Shown in pieces: positions 25,567 to 33,819 of a stretch of DNA of 39,015 bases. The stretch is taken from positions 1 to 39,015 of the forward strand of contig DASQSZ010000271.1 of the NCBI GenBank assembly GCA_035642125.1, in the 5' to 3' direction. The stretch comes from CALAED01 sp937891035. Lineage in GTDB: Bacteria; Actinomycetota; Actinomycetes; Streptosporangiales; Streptosporangiaceae. The notes below the pieces were generated by a model. The model saw only the letters and a list, made by a program, of their open reading frames with translations, ran no database searches and had not been told where the DNA came from. Made by a program: the position numbers and the translations under genes. Positions within the stretch are counted from its first letter, which is position 1; each line of letters opens with the position of its first letter.

Positions 25567-26136
25567 TCAGGAGCGAAAGTCGAAACCGCCCGGGCTTCCG
25601 GTGCGGTCGGCGATCAAGCCGGCCAGGGTCGCGACGGCGATCTCCGGTGGGGTGCGGGAGCCGATGTTGAGGCCGATGGGCCGGTGCACCCGGGCGATCT
25701 CCGCGGCCGGCACGCCGAGCTCGGTGAGCGCCCGCACGTGCGGACCCTCGTGCCGCGGGTTGCCCATCACGCCGACCCAGCGGACCCGTCGCTTCAGCAC
25801 GTCGCGCAGGACGACGCCGAGCTCGGCACGATGATGATCGGTGACCACGACGTCCGTGGCCTCGTCGAGTTCGGCCGGTGGCTCGGCCACCACCTCGGCT
25901 CCGGCGTCGCGCAACCGGGCGGCGCGTTCGCCGTCGGGCTCCAGCAGCAGCGTGCGGAACCCCAGGTCGGCACCGAACCGCAGGAGGAAGCCGGCCACCG
26001 GCGAGGCGAACACGGCGACCAGCGTGCGCTCGGTCGCGACGGCGGCGACGTAGCCGTGCGCGATCGCGTCGGAGTCGGGGACCGCGGTGCCGTGGGCGAC
26101 GGCGCAGGCCGGGTCTTCTTCGTGCTCGTGAGCCAT
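25567..26136 (-). CDS. XdhC/CoxF-family protein, Rossmann C-domain only
   Basis: The protein has 189 residues. It shows the XdhC C-terminal Rossmann fold: TLVAVFASPVAGFLLRFGAD, LGFRTLLLEPDGERAARL, TDVVVTDHHRAELGVVLRDV, RRVRWVGVMGNPRHEG and the signature IGLNIGSRTPPEIAVATLAG. The N-terminal XdhC_CoxI domain with its conserved Cys is absent. Full XdhC proteins insert sulfurated molybdenum cofactor into xanthine or CO dehydrogenase-type enzymes; no molybdenum hydroxylase is in the window. Stand-alone C-domain proteins exist in actinomycetes, so this need not be a truncation. The N-terminal HEHEED stretch is His/acidic-rich. Confidence 0.83.
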   Translation of the reverse strand: MAHEHEEDPACAVAHGTAVPDSDAIAHGYVAAVATERTLVAVFASPVAGFLLRFGADLGFRTLLLEPDGERAARLRDAGAEVVAEPPAELDEATDVVVTDHHRAELGVVLRDVLKRRVRWVGVMGNPRHEGPHVRALTELGVPAAEIARVHRPIGLNIGSRTPPEIAVATLAGLIADRTGSPGGFDFRS

Positions 26137-26329
26137 ATTCGCAGTCTCCCACCCGTCGGCGGTTTCGAGTAGCGCCGGGGCGCCACAGCGCCCCGGATCG
26201 ACCCCGCCACGCCCCCCTGACCGCTCGGTTACCCGGCCTCTTCGGCCATGAGCTCCGCCGATGTGGCCTCGCGCCGGTCCGCCGGGGCGCGGCGACCGCC
26301 GGCCGGCGGCGGGCGTGAGCGCCGTCGCC

Positions 26330-27157
26330 TCACAGGAGGTGCGATGTCGCCAAGGCGCCGCCGTCGACCGGATACACCGCCCCGGTCATGAAGCTCGACG
26401 CGTCCGAGGCGAGCAGCAGCACCAGGCCCTTGATCTCCTCCGGATCCCCCATCCGGCCCAGCGGCACGGTGGTCGCCCACGTCTTCTCCACCGCCGGGTC
26501 CTTGCCCTTCTCGCCGCCGATGTTGGTATGGAACGGCCCGGGCGCGATCGCGTTCACCCGGACGCCGAACGGCGCGAGATCGAGCGCGGCCTGCTTGACG
26601 ACATTGATCAACGCCGCCTTGGCCGCCACATAGGAATACGCGACCATCGGGTCGGCGCGCAGGCCGGCCGTCGACGCGGTGACCACGATCCGGCCCACCC
26701 CTTGCCGGCGCATGACCTCGGCGGCGGCGCGCATCGTGTGCACCGCGCCGGTGAGGTTCACGGCGACCACGCGCTCCCAGGAGTCCTGCGGAAACGTCTC
26801 GAGCCGCCACCCCGGGTCGGAGTATCCGGCGCCCTCCGCGATCCCGGCGTTGGCGAACACCGCGTCGAGTCCGCCGAAGGCCGCCACCGCGTCCCCGACG
26901 GCGGCGCGGACCTGGCCGGCGTCGCCGACGTCCACGAGCGCGGGCCGGACGGTGCCGCCGGCCGCGCTCAGCTCGGCTGCCGCCTTCTCGAGCCTGGCCG
27001 GGTCCCGGTCGGCCAGCGTCACCTTGGCGCCGGCGCCGGCCAGCACCCCGGCCATCGCAAGACCGAGCCCGCTGCCGGCCCCGGTCACCAACATCCGCCG
27101 GCCGCTCACGTCGAAGATCCGCGCGGCCACGGCCCCCGGGCCGCCCGCTGTCGCCAT
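26330..27157 (-). CDS. Short-chain dehydrogenase/reductase (SDR)
   Basis: The protein has 275 residues, a classical SDR. The cofactor loop is TGAGSGLG (residues 25-32), followed by LADRD (NAD preference suggested by the Asp), NAGIAEGAG, the catalytic Ser162 in VVTASTAG, and Y176-x3-K180 in YSYVAAK. The C-terminus DASSFMTGAVYPVDGGALAT is typical. ATG 27157 has GAGG four bases upstream. It follows the alcohol dehydrogenase gene by five bases and the acetamidase before that, so the three form a probable catabolic operon. The substrate is a secondary alcohol or ketone but cannot be named. Confidence 0.92.
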   Translation of the reverse strand: MATAGGPGAVAARIFDVSGRRMLVTGAGSGLGLAMAGVLAGAGAKVTLADRDPARLEKAAAELSAAGGTVRPALVDVGDAGQVRAAVGDAVAAFGGLDAVFANAGIAEGAGYSDPGWRLETFPQDSWERVVAVNLTGAVHTMRAAAEVMRRQGVGRIVVTASTAGLRADPMVAYSYVAAKAALINVVKQAALDLAPFGVRVNAIAPGPFHTNIGGEKGKDPAVEKTWATTVPLGRMGDPEEIKGLVLLLASDASSFMTGAVYPVDGGALATSHLL

Positions 27158-27162
27158 CGTCC

Positions 27163-28224
27163 TCACCCTCTCCGCTCCGCGGTGGGCCGCTGGCCACCGG
27201 TGGCGACCGTCACCTTCATGACCTCCTCCGGCCGGTTCATCGCCCGTGTGATCGCCGCGGCCGCCTCGGCCAACGGGAACTCGTCGGTGACCAGCCTGGC
27301 CACCGCGGCGGCCGAGCGCCGCACCAGCGCGACCGCGGCCGCGAAGTCCGCCGCGTCGCAGCAGCTCGACCCGAGCACATCGATCTCCTTGACCGGCAAC
27401 AGGCCGGACCGGACCGGCGCCGCGCCGCCCGACATGCCGACCACGACCACCCGCCCGGCGGAGATCACCATGTCCAGCGCCTGTTCCAGCGCCGCCGGGT
27501 CGCCCGTGGTGTCCATCACGACCTGCGGGCCGCCGCCGCTCCAGTCCCGTACCCGCGCGGCGATGTCGTCGCGCGATCCCCACGCGGCGGCCTCCGCGCC
27601 GGACAGCAGCGCCAGCTCGCGGCGGGGGGTGAGCGGGTCGATCACCATGACCCGGGCGCCGGCGTCCGCCGCGGCGAGGGCGGCCGCCTGGCCGATGGGC
27701 CCGGCGCCGAGAACGGCGACGTGCTCGCCGGCGGCCACCCGCCCCCGCCGGACGGCGTGGACGGCCACCGACAGCGGTTCGGCGAAGGCCACGACCTGCG
27801 GCGCCGCGTCCCCGGCGGCGAACGCCTGCGTCGCGGGAACGGTCAGCAGCTCCTGCAGGCCGCCGTCGATGTGCACGCCGATGAGCTGGAAGTCGACGCA
27901 GCAGCTCGACCGGTCCACCCGGCACGGATAGCACCGGCCGCAGGCCAGCAGCGGCCAGACGGCCACCCGCCCGCCCGCCGACAGTTCCGGCGGACAGTCC
28001 GCGCCGGCCGCGACGACCGTCGCCGAGATCTCATGCCCCTGCACTCGCGGATACGCGCGCTGCGCGCCGGACAGTGCGTCGTCTCCGGTGAAGATGTGGA
28101 AGTCCGAGCCGCAGATGCCAACGGTCTCCGGCCGTAGCAGCACGTGCCCGGGCCGCGGCGGCGCCGGCTCCGGGCGGTGCATCACCTCGATGACGTTGGG
28201 AGCGGTGGTGACCGCGGCCAGCAT
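27163..28224 (-). CDS. Zinc-dependent medium-chain alcohol dehydrogenase
   Basis: The product is 353 residues from ATG 28224 (GAGGGG upstream). The catalytic zinc ligands are Cys38 (GICGSDFH) and His64-Glu65 (QGHE). The structural zinc site is C95-x2-C98-x2-C101-x7-C109. The Rossmann NAD loop is VAVLGAGPIGQAAALAA and the domain ends near VDVLGSS-like sequence (IDVLGSSCCDAADF). The closest type is the threonine/sorbitol dehydrogenase branch of polyol and sugar-alcohol enzymes. It sits between the frameshifted acetamidase gene and the SDR gene on one strand, which suggests a shared catabolic role. The substrate is unknown. Confidence 0.92.
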   Translation of the reverse strand: MLAAVTTAPNVIEVMHRPEPAPPRPGHVLLRPETVGICGSDFHIFTGDDALSGAQRAYPRVQGHEISATVVAAGADCPPELSAGGRVAVWPLLACGRCYPCRVDRSSCCVDFQLIGVHIDGGLQELLTVPATQAFAAGDAAPQVVAFAEPLSVAVHAVRRGRVAAGEHVAVLGAGPIGQAAALAAADAGARVMVIDPLTPRRELALLSGAEAAAWGSRDDIAARVRDWSGGGPQVVMDTTGDPAALEQALDMVISAGRVVVVGMSGGAAPVRSGLLPVKEIDVLGSSCCDAADFAAAVALVRRSAAAVARLVTDEFPLAEAAAAITRAMNRPEEVMKVTVATGGQRPTAERRG

Positions 28225-28365
28225 CGTTGCAGCCCCCTCGCGCACGCTCGTATCGGCCGCTGTTCGGGCTGGTGTTCGGGCTGGTGATCAGGCCGATGCT
28301 GTGCACGCTAACGACGCGTGCCGGACCCTTCCAATGCTTCGTGGTGCGGGATCCATTCCCGGCGG

Positions 28366-29494
28366 CTATGACGATTCGGACGTGAAGATGTCGAGCGGCA
28401 AAAACGCCGACACCAGGAAGCTCGGCACGTCGACCAGTTGGCTGATCTTGAGGTCGACGGCGACGCTGCAGATGGCGTACGCCTGCTGGCGGTTCCAGCC
28501 CCGCTCGCCGAGATGATCGATCATGTTCAGCAGGGCGTTGCGGGCGGCCAGCGTCGTGTCCTCGGCCACGACCGTACGGCCGTCCCGGTCGACCGACATG
28601 CCGGTGGTGGCGTAGAACCGGCGCGGCGCCGCGTACTCCGGGGCCACCCAGTACTCCGTCCGCGCGAACCGGGGAGCGGTGATGCCCTTTGCCCGCGCCT
28701 CGCCTTCGTGCACCTGGAATCGCACCCGCAGCGTCGCGCTCATCTCGATCGCCGTGCCGCAGGTCTCGCAGTCGCCCTGCGCGAAGTGAGCGTCGCCCGC
28801 GCTGAACAGCGCGCCCGGGGCGTCGACCGGGATGAATAGGCGGCTGCCCGCGGTGAGCTGCTTGATGTCGACGTTGCCCGCCTGCTCCCTGGGCGGGACG
28901 GTGCGCAGCGCGGTGCCGGCGATCGCCGGGTCGGTCGGGACGGCGCCGGTCGGCGACGGGGGAAGCACGAATCCGCCGCGATCCAACGCGGCCTGTTCGC
29001 GCTCGGTGATCCGGCGCAGCGACTCGGGCCCGGGCGAGAGCCCGATCGTGCCCATGAACGGCGCGCCGGGGATGCGCACGCCGGGCAGGTCTGGCGAGGT
29101 CGCCCAGCCGTCGGCGATGTCCCAGCGCACCACGTACGGGTCGGGGAACTCCTCGCGCAAAAAGCCGAAGCCGGGCACCTGGACTGTGAACCCGAAGGAG
29201 TCCGGGATCACCTCGAGGATCTCCACCTCCAGCAGGTCGCCCGGCGCCGCGCCCTCGATATGGACGGGGCCGGTCAGCGGGTGCACCACGTCGAGATTGG
29301 CCGCGCCAACCGTCTCCGCCGTGGCCTCCGGCGTGATCTGGCCGTCGAGCGCGTCGCGCGTCTCCAGGACGACTTCGTCGCCGGGGGCGCACCGCACGAT
29401 CGGCGGAATGTCGGGGTGCCAGCGGTTGTGGCCCGTGTCCGGGCTCGTCGAGCAGCGACTTGGCCCGGTCGATGCGGATCTCGTGTACGGCCAT
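28366..29494 (-). pseudogene. Acetamidase/formamidase (FmdA/AmdA family), frameshifted near N-terminus
   Basis: The true N-terminus MAVHEIRIDRAKSLLDEP starts at ATG 29494 with GGAGGGGAG upstream. The rest of the enzyme (DTGHNRWHPDIPPIVRCAPG onward, about 355 residues) is in another frame. Deleting one G near 29439-29443 gives an unbroken LLDEPDTGHNRWHPDIPP, as in intact homologues. Hallmarks are the GTIGLSPGPE, AGNVDIKQL, HFAQGDCETCGTAIEM, TTGMSVDRDGRTVVAEDTTL and DLKISQLVDVP blocks. The family hydrolyses short amides to ammonia and carboxylate. It heads the presumed operon with the dehydrogenases. Either the gene is inactivated or the sequence contains a single-base error. The rest of the frame is clean, which favours an error or a very recent mutation. 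Confidence 0.8.
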
Positions 29495-29634
29495 GAGCGG
29501 CGCACTCCCCTCCACCAGATAACGAATGATCGTGACGGTCCCGCTTGGAGGTCAGCGTGTCAAGCCGCCTGGTCAGCCCCGTTATCGGCGCCGCATGGCC
29601 GGCCGAGGCCGCCGCCGATGCGCGGCAAGTTTCC

Positions 29635-29692
29635 GCTTACCGCGTTACCGCGTTTCGCGTTTCCACGTTACGGCGTTACCGCGTTCACGGCG
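29635..29692. repeat. Degenerate short tandem repeats of a CGCGTTAC-like unit
   Basis: The stretch reads as successive 7-9 base units such as CGCGTTAC, CGCGTTT, CGCGTTT, CCACGTTAC, GGCGTTAC, CGCGTTCA. It covers the stop codon at 29685-29687 of the minus-strand HTH/TPR gene and the space beyond. It is lower in GC than the surroundings. Confidence 0.55.
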
Positions 29693-30407
29693 GCGCGGTG
29701 TCGGCGACCCGCTCGAGGAAGGCGAGCGCCGCCGGCAGGTTGCCCGCCGTTTCGTAGTCGCGTCCGATCCGGTAGGCGTGCCGGGCGGCCTCGGCCTGCT
29801 GCCTCGGGTGGTGAAGCAACGCCGCGGCGTCGGCATGGCCCGCCCTGCCGGCCCGGCGCAGCCATTCGGTGGCCTCGACCGGCCGATCGCCGCACAGCAG
29901 CAGCACGGCCAGCCGAAAGGCGGCCTCCGCGTCACCGGCCTCGGCGTGGCGCAACAACCGTCCGCCGGTTCGTTTGTAGCTGTTCAGTAGCCGCATCGCC
30001 GGGGTGAGCTCGCCCGGCGGCGGCTCCCCCGCCGCATCCTCGCCGGCCGGCGTGTCGGCGGTCACCGGGTCGCCGGCGGCGCTGCGGGCCTTCCGGTACC
30101 GGATCCGCCACTCCTCGACCGAACCGAGGTGGCCAGGGTCGATGGCGGTCTCGGTGGCGGCCATCCAGCACGCGGTGACGAAGCTCGCCACCCAGGGCCA
30201 GTCGGGAAAGCGTGTCCGCTTGCCCGACAGGATGTCGCTCGTGGTGCTCTCGGCGAGCACGCGCAGACCCGTGACGCCCTGGCGCACGACGACCTGCTCC
30301 GACAGCTGCCGCAGCCGGGACAGTTTTGGCGGTCCGGCCCGCTGGTACAGCTCATTGAGCTGTACCACGAAATCCCGGAGCGCCGCCGCGCCGCCCGCGT
30401 CCCGCAT
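29685..30407 (-). CDS. Putative HTH protein with C-terminal TPR/Sel1-like helices
   Basis: The product is 240 residues from ATG 30407 (GGTGGGGG upstream). The N-terminal 100 residues resemble an XRE-like helix-turn-helix: DFVVQLNELYQRAGPPKLSR, GLRVLAESTTSDILSGKRTR, FPDWPWVASFVTACWM. The pattern TTSDILSGKR-x-RFPDWPWV is frequent in actinobacterial regulators of unknown target. The middle is a charged Pro/Gly linker. The C-terminal half (LLNSYKRTGGRLLRHAEAGD, AEAAFRLAVLLL, EATEWLRRAGRAGHADAAAL) looks like two or three TPR/Sel1 helical pairs. It may act as a DNA-binding or signalling adaptor; nothing proves DNA binding. The stop codon lies in a short tandem repeat. Confidence 0.7.
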   Translation of the reverse strand: MRDAGGAAALRDFVVQLNELYQRAGPPKLSRLRQLSEQVVVRQGVTGLRVLAESTTSDILSGKRTRFPDWPWVASFVTACWMAATETAIDPGHLGSVEEWRIRYRKARSAAGDPVTADTPAGEDAAGEPPPGELTPAMRLLNSYKRTGGRLLRHAEAGDAEAAFRLAVLLLCGDRPVEATEWLRRAGRAGHADAAALLHHPRQQAEAARHAYRIGRDYETAGNLPAALAFLERVADTAPP

Positions 30408-30733
30408 CGCCCCCACCCTGATCGTTAGTGATCGTCCTCGACCCAAGACCGACGAAACAGCACGGAGTCAAGGTCCCGCCCGCTACGCAAATCCTTGAAC
30501 GCACTGTATTCCGCATCAAATCCTGACTGTCCCGCATCGGAAATCTCACTTGACGCAAGGCGGCGTGTCGTGAGTTCGGACGGGACCGGATCGGTCCGGA
30601 CGAGTCCGTACGCACGGCGGCGAACGAAGTGACCGGGCGGATCGCTTTCGGCGGCCGGGCGGGCCAACGGGGCCCGGGGCGTGCGTGCGGTAGGCGGGCG
30701 GACAGCCGGTCTCGATCCGTGGCGCTCAGTGCG
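30408..30733. other. 326-base gap upstream of the HTH/TPR gene
   Basis: No gene is evident. On the minus strand GATGCGGGA and GATGCGGAA occur about 22 bases apart (around 30514-30540), and the related GATGCGGGA recurs at the start codon of the HTH/TPR gene near 30407. These may be binding sites. The promoter of that gene should lie here. Confidence 0.4.
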
Positions 30734-31108
30734 TCAGCGATACCGGAAACCGTCGAGGAAGCGGCGGAAGACGCCGCCTTCGCGCGGCAGCGGCGGGGCG
30801 GGCGGCGGGGCGACCTCGCGCTGCCTCGCGATGGGCTGGTCGTAGTCGGTCCGCGCGATGGCGTCGACGACCTGTTCCTCGTCGAAGTCCTCCGACCCCT
30901 CGATCACCGGGACGAATCCGACCAGCATGCCGTCGCGCATCACCTGCGCTTCGAGGCCGGCCGTGCCGTCGGTGTCCCACTCAGCCTCACGCCCGCCCGG
31001 CAGCGAGACGCGGACGCCGAACTGCCCAACGCCGGCCCGCAGCAGGTGGGCGTTGATGCCACGGTCGCGCAAGGCGTCGACCACGCGCCGGGCCCTGTTT
31101 TCCTCCAT
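30734..31108 (-). CDS. Small acidic hypothetical protein
   Basis: The product is 124 residues from ATG 31108; no strong ribosome site is visible. The first 85 residues look like a compact alpha/beta fold (RARRVVDALRDRGINAHLLR, FGVRVSLPGGREAEWDTDGT, LVGFVPVIEGSEDFDEEQ, VVDAIARTDY). A Pro-rich linker (APPPAPPLPREGG) and a basic aromatic end (VFRRFLDGFRYR) follow. I do not recognise the family. It is on the same strand as the secreted-protein gene upstream but separated by a strong terminator hairpin at 31212-31244. Confidence 0.65.
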   Translation of the reverse strand: MEENRARRVVDALRDRGINAHLLRAGVGQFGVRVSLPGGREAEWDTDGTAGLEAQVMRDGMLVGFVPVIEGSEDFDEEQVVDAIARTDYDQPIARQREVAPPPAPPLPREGGVFRRFLDGFRYR

Positions 31109-31211
31109 ATCGACGACGATAGCGCCGCTTACTGACCGTTGATAGCAAGTGTCAGGCGGCCGCGATGGTCGATCGGCCGACGGGTTCGTCGTCATGGATC
31201 CCACGCATGAG

Positions 31212-31244
31212 CCGGCTCCGGTCGCGGGCCGCGACCGGAGCCGG
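31212..31244 (-). terminator. Strong terminator hairpin after the small secreted-protein gene
   Basis: CCGGCTCCGGTCGCG and CGCGACCGGAGCCGG pair perfectly over 15 bp around a three-base loop (GGC). It begins 17 bases after the stop codon of the minus-strand gene ending at 31261. The stem is one of the longest perfect hairpins in the window. No T run follows. Confidence 0.75.
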
Positions 31245-31260
31245 TGGAGCAGAGGCAAGA

Positions 31261-31632
31261 TCAATCAGCGCAGATGGCGAAGACGCTGATGCCGACGTCG
31301 CTGTAACCGATCTGGCGCCCGAGGGCGATCCAGCCTCGTCCGTCGTCGGTGGGGAAGGAGCCGACCAGGATCGCGCCGTTGCCGCGGGCCTCGCCGCCCC
31401 CGCCGAGGACGCGCTTGGCGCCTGGGCAGTAGAGCGTGCGGCGCTGGAAGTTGGGGACGTTGGCGTTGGGCAAGGTCACGAGCTGCCAGCCTGGGGGCAG
31501 CGCCGCGGCCTGGTGGGCCGGGGCTTGGACCGGGCCGCGTGCCGGCTCGGCACCCGCCGCCGAGGCCGTCGCCAGGAAGGCGCTGACCCCCAGGCCGGCC
31601 AGTGCGAGGCCGATGATCTGCTTGACGCGCAT
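31261..31632 (-). CDS. Small secreted protein
   Basis: The product is 123 residues from ATG 31632 (GAAGGG upstream). The Sec signal peptide is MRVKQIIGLALAGLGVSAFL plus ATASAAGA, with cleavage expected near residue 28-30. The mature part contains CPGAKRVLGGGGEARGNG and a terminal AICAD, so the two Cys could form a disulfide. The C-P-x-G-x-x-V-x-GGG pattern recurs in secreted actinobacterial proteins of unknown role. It is divergent from a DUF5753 regulator and followed by a strong hairpin. Confidence 0.8.
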   Translation of the reverse strand: MRVKQIIGLALAGLGVSAFLATASAAGAEPARGPVQAPAHQAAALPPGWQLVTLPNANVPNFQRRTLYCPGAKRVLGGGGEARGNGAILVGSFPTDDGRGWIALGRQIGYSDVGISVFAICAD

Positions 31633-31732
31633 GGCTTTCCCTTCTCGGTCAACCCCGCACCGCCATCGGCGGCGGCGAATGCCGGATGGCATCGTGAGGT
31701 GTCGCCGCCGAATGCGGAGGGGGTAACGACTC

Positions 31733-31751
31733 ATGCACAGTCAGTGTGCAT
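31733..31751. promoter_or_regulatory. Inverted repeat in the divergent promoter region
   Basis: ATGCACA, five bases (GTCAG), TGTGCAT: perfect 7-bp arms, about 100 bases upstream of the secreted-protein start and about 110-190 bases before the candidate starts of the DUF5753 regulator gene. A direct repeat TAGTCA (31781-31786 and 31802-31807, 21 bp apart) lies nearby. Plausible operator sites for the regulator or another factor. Confidence 0.4.
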
Positions 31752-31926
31752 AACCTCACTCCCCGTGTCCATCAAAATTGTAGTCAAATAACTTCGCAGA
31801 GTAGTCAGAGTTCTGTTCGTCCGGATTTAACGGAATGCCCTGTCCGCAGAGGGTGTCCAGGTGACGTCGAATATGGGAGACTCACCGAGGGCCGAGGGGG
31901 ACACAGATACGCATCTGGGAAGATCT

Positions 31927-32832
31927 ATGGGCATTGTTCCAGCGGAGGGGGACGCGTCGTCGAGTCACGTCGCTTCCTATCCAAACGGAGGGCCGACCGT
32001 ACTGCGGATTCTGCTCGGCGCGCAGCTGCGTGCGTTGCGTGAGTCACGTGGAGTTTCGGCGGCGACCGCCGGCAGTGCCATCCGCGGCTCCGCTTCCAAG
32101 ATCAGCCGCATGGAGTCGGGCAAGGTCGGGTTCAAAGAGCGTGACGTCGCCGATCTGCTTCGGCTCTACGGTGTCACCGACCCCGACAAGCACGCGGCGA
32201 CCGTGTCGCTGGCCAGAGAGGCCAACAAGCCGGACTGGTGGCACCGCTACAGCGACGTGTTGCCGAACTGGTTCGAGGTGTACATCAGCCTGGAGGCGGC
32301 CGCCTCGCTGATCAGGACCTACGAGGTCCAGTTCGTGCCCGGCCTGCTGCAGGTGGAGGCCTACGCCCGCGCCGTCATCAAGCTGGGCTTCCCCGACGCA
32401 CGCGAGGACGAGCTTGAGCAGCGGGTCGCCCTGCGCATGGCGCGGCAAAGATGCCTGTTCGAGGCGAACGCGCCGCGGCTGTGGGCGGTGGTGGACGAAG
32501 CGGTGCTGCGCCGTCCGCTCGGCGGCCGCCGGGCGATGCGCGCGCAACTGGAACACCTGATCGAGGCGACCGAGCTGCCGAACGTCACGATGCAGATCAT
32601 CCCGTTCGCGGCCGGTGGTCATGCCGCGGCCGGAGGCGCCTTCACCATCTTGCGGTTCGCCGAGCCCGCGCTGTCCGACGTGGTCTACCTCGAACAGCTC
32701 AGCAGCGCCCTTTACCTCGACAAGGCGCACGAGGTCGAGGGTTACATGCGGGTGATGAACCGGCTGTGCGTTGAGGCGGCGCCCACCACCAGCACGCCGC
32801 GCCACCTGATCACCCTCCTGAAAGAGCTGTAG
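31927..32832 (+). CDS. XRE-family regulator with DUF5753 domain
   Basis: From ATG 31927 (GGGAAG upstream) the product is 301 residues; GTG 31861 (GAGGG upstream) would add 22 residues and is equally possible. The helix-turn-helix spans about residues 25-85: LLGAQLRALRESRGVSAATA, then SASKISRMESGKVGFKERDV. The DUF5753 domain follows: WWHRYSDVLPNWFEVYISLE, VQFVPGLLQVEAYARAVIKL, RMARQRCLFEANAPRLWAVV, TMQIIPFAAGGHAAAGGAFT and YLEQLSSALYLDKAHEVEGY. This pair is typical of the abundant actinobacterial regulators usually paired with a small DUF397 protein. No DUF397 gene follows here; the sugar-transport locus converges from the other side. Confidence 0.9.
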   Translation: MGIVPAEGDASSSHVASYPNGGPTVLRILLGAQLRALRESRGVSAATAGSAIRGSASKISRMESGKVGFKERDVADLLRLYGVTDPDKHAATVSLAREANKPDWWHRYSDVLPNWFEVYISLEAAASLIRTYEVQFVPGLLQVEAYARAVIKLGFPDAREDELEQRVALRMARQRCLFEANAPRLWAVVDEAVLRRPLGGRRAMRAQLEHLIEATELPNVTMQIIPFAAGGHAAAGGAFTILRFAEPALSDVVYLEQLSSALYLDKAHEVEGYMRVMNRLCVEAAPTTSTPRHLITLLKEL

Positions 32833-32854
32833 CGGCCGGGTGGCCTCAGGCCGC
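32832..32854. terminator. Hairpin between convergent genes
   Basis: GCGGCC and GGCCGC form a 6-bp stem with an 11-base loop that starts on the last base of the DUF5753 stop codon and lies just beyond the 3' end of the minus-strand permease gene. It could serve both directions. Confidence 0.4.
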
Positions 32855-32856
32855 GG

Positions 32857-33819
32857 TCAGTTGGCGATGCTGCCGAGCAGCAGGCCGCCGCGCCAGTAGC
32901 GCTGCAACAGCAGGAACAGCCCGATCAGCGGAACGATGGTGACGAGACCACCTATCACGATCATCGGATACAGGACGTCGGTGCCGCTGGTCGACGCCGC
33001 GGAGTAGCTCCACACTCCCATCCCCACCGTCATCGGGAAGAGTTCGTTCTTGCTGAAGATGAGCAACGGCAGGAAGTAGTTGTTCCACACCGCGACGACG
33101 CTGATCAGCAACACGGTCATCACGCCCGGCACCATGAGCGGCAGCGCGATGCGCAAGAAGATCCGGACCTCGCCCGCGCCGTCGATCCGGGCCGCGTCGA
33201 TGAGCTCCCGCGGCACGGACAGCTGGACGTAAGTGCGCATCAGGTACATGCCGACCGGGCTCACCAGGCTGGGCAGCACCATCCCCCAGATCGAGTTGAT
33301 CAGGTTCACCTTGGTGTAGACGAGGAACAGCGGGAACGTGATCGCGGTGATGGGCACCATGAGCGCCGCCATGACGGCATAGAACATCGCCTGCGAGCCG
33401 CGGAACCGGTACCGGGCGAACCCGTACCCGGCCATCGTGCACAGCACCGTGGCGCCGCCCCCGCCGAGCACCGCGTACAGCACGGTGTTGCCGAACCACC
33501 GGAAGAACGTCCCGTTGCCGCCGACGTTCTCGAATAGCCTGCCGAAGTTCTCGAAGAACGCGAACGGCCGGGCGAACCAGAAGCCGAACGTCTGGAACAG
33601 GTTGGTCTGCGTCTTGGTCGAGTTGATGATGATCCACGCGACCGGGATCAAGGTGAAGACGGCGAACAGCGCGCACAGCACCGTGAGCGCGGTGACCGTG
33701 CCGCGCCGCAGCCCGTACAGCTTGATGGGGATCGTGGCGGCCTCCTCCTGGAGGCGCCGGCGGTGGCGGCGCTCCCGCCGGGACTCGCGGTGCGCGTCCG
33801 GCAGGTCGATGGCGGTCAC
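32857..33819 (-). CDS. Carbohydrate ABC transporter permease (MalG-type)
   Basis: The product is 320 residues from GTG 33819, which overlaps the stop of the upstream permease gene (GTGA). About six membrane segments are visible, starting with TALTVLCALFAVFTLIPVAW. The permease EAA loop is ELIDAARIDGAGEVRIFLRI, then ALPLMVPGV, which contacts the transport ATPase. The N-terminal 40 residues are very basic (RRERRHRRRL). It pairs with the MalF-type protein encoded upstream and the binding lipoprotein to import an arabinose-containing oligosaccharide. No ATPase gene is present. Confidence 0.93.
   Translation of the reverse strand: MTAIDLPDAHRESRRERRHRRRLQEEAATIPIKLYGLRRGTVTALTVLCALFAVFTLIPVAWIIINSTKTQTNLFQTFGFWFARPFAFFENFGRLFENVGGNGTFFRWFGNTVLYAVLGGGGATVLCTMAGYGFARYRFRGSQAMFYAVMAALMVPITAITFPLFLVYTKVNLINSIWGMVLPSLVSPVGMYLMRTYVQLSVPRELIDAARIDGAGEVRIFLRIALPLMVPGVMTVLLISVVAVWNNYFLPLLIFSKNELFPMTVGMGVWSYSAASTSGTDVLYPMIVIGGLVTIVPLIGLFLLLQRYWRGGLLLGSIAN

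Noticed and set aside
26330..27934. A 534-residue start for the SDR
   Set aside because: The extra N-terminal half is antisense-like Arg/Gly-rich sequence inside the alcohol dehydrogenase gene in another frame; ATG 27157 with a good ribosome site gives a normal SDR length.
29635..29692. The short repeats as a CRISPR array
   Set aside because: Units are only 7-9 bases, without unique spacers of constant length, and no cas genes are present.
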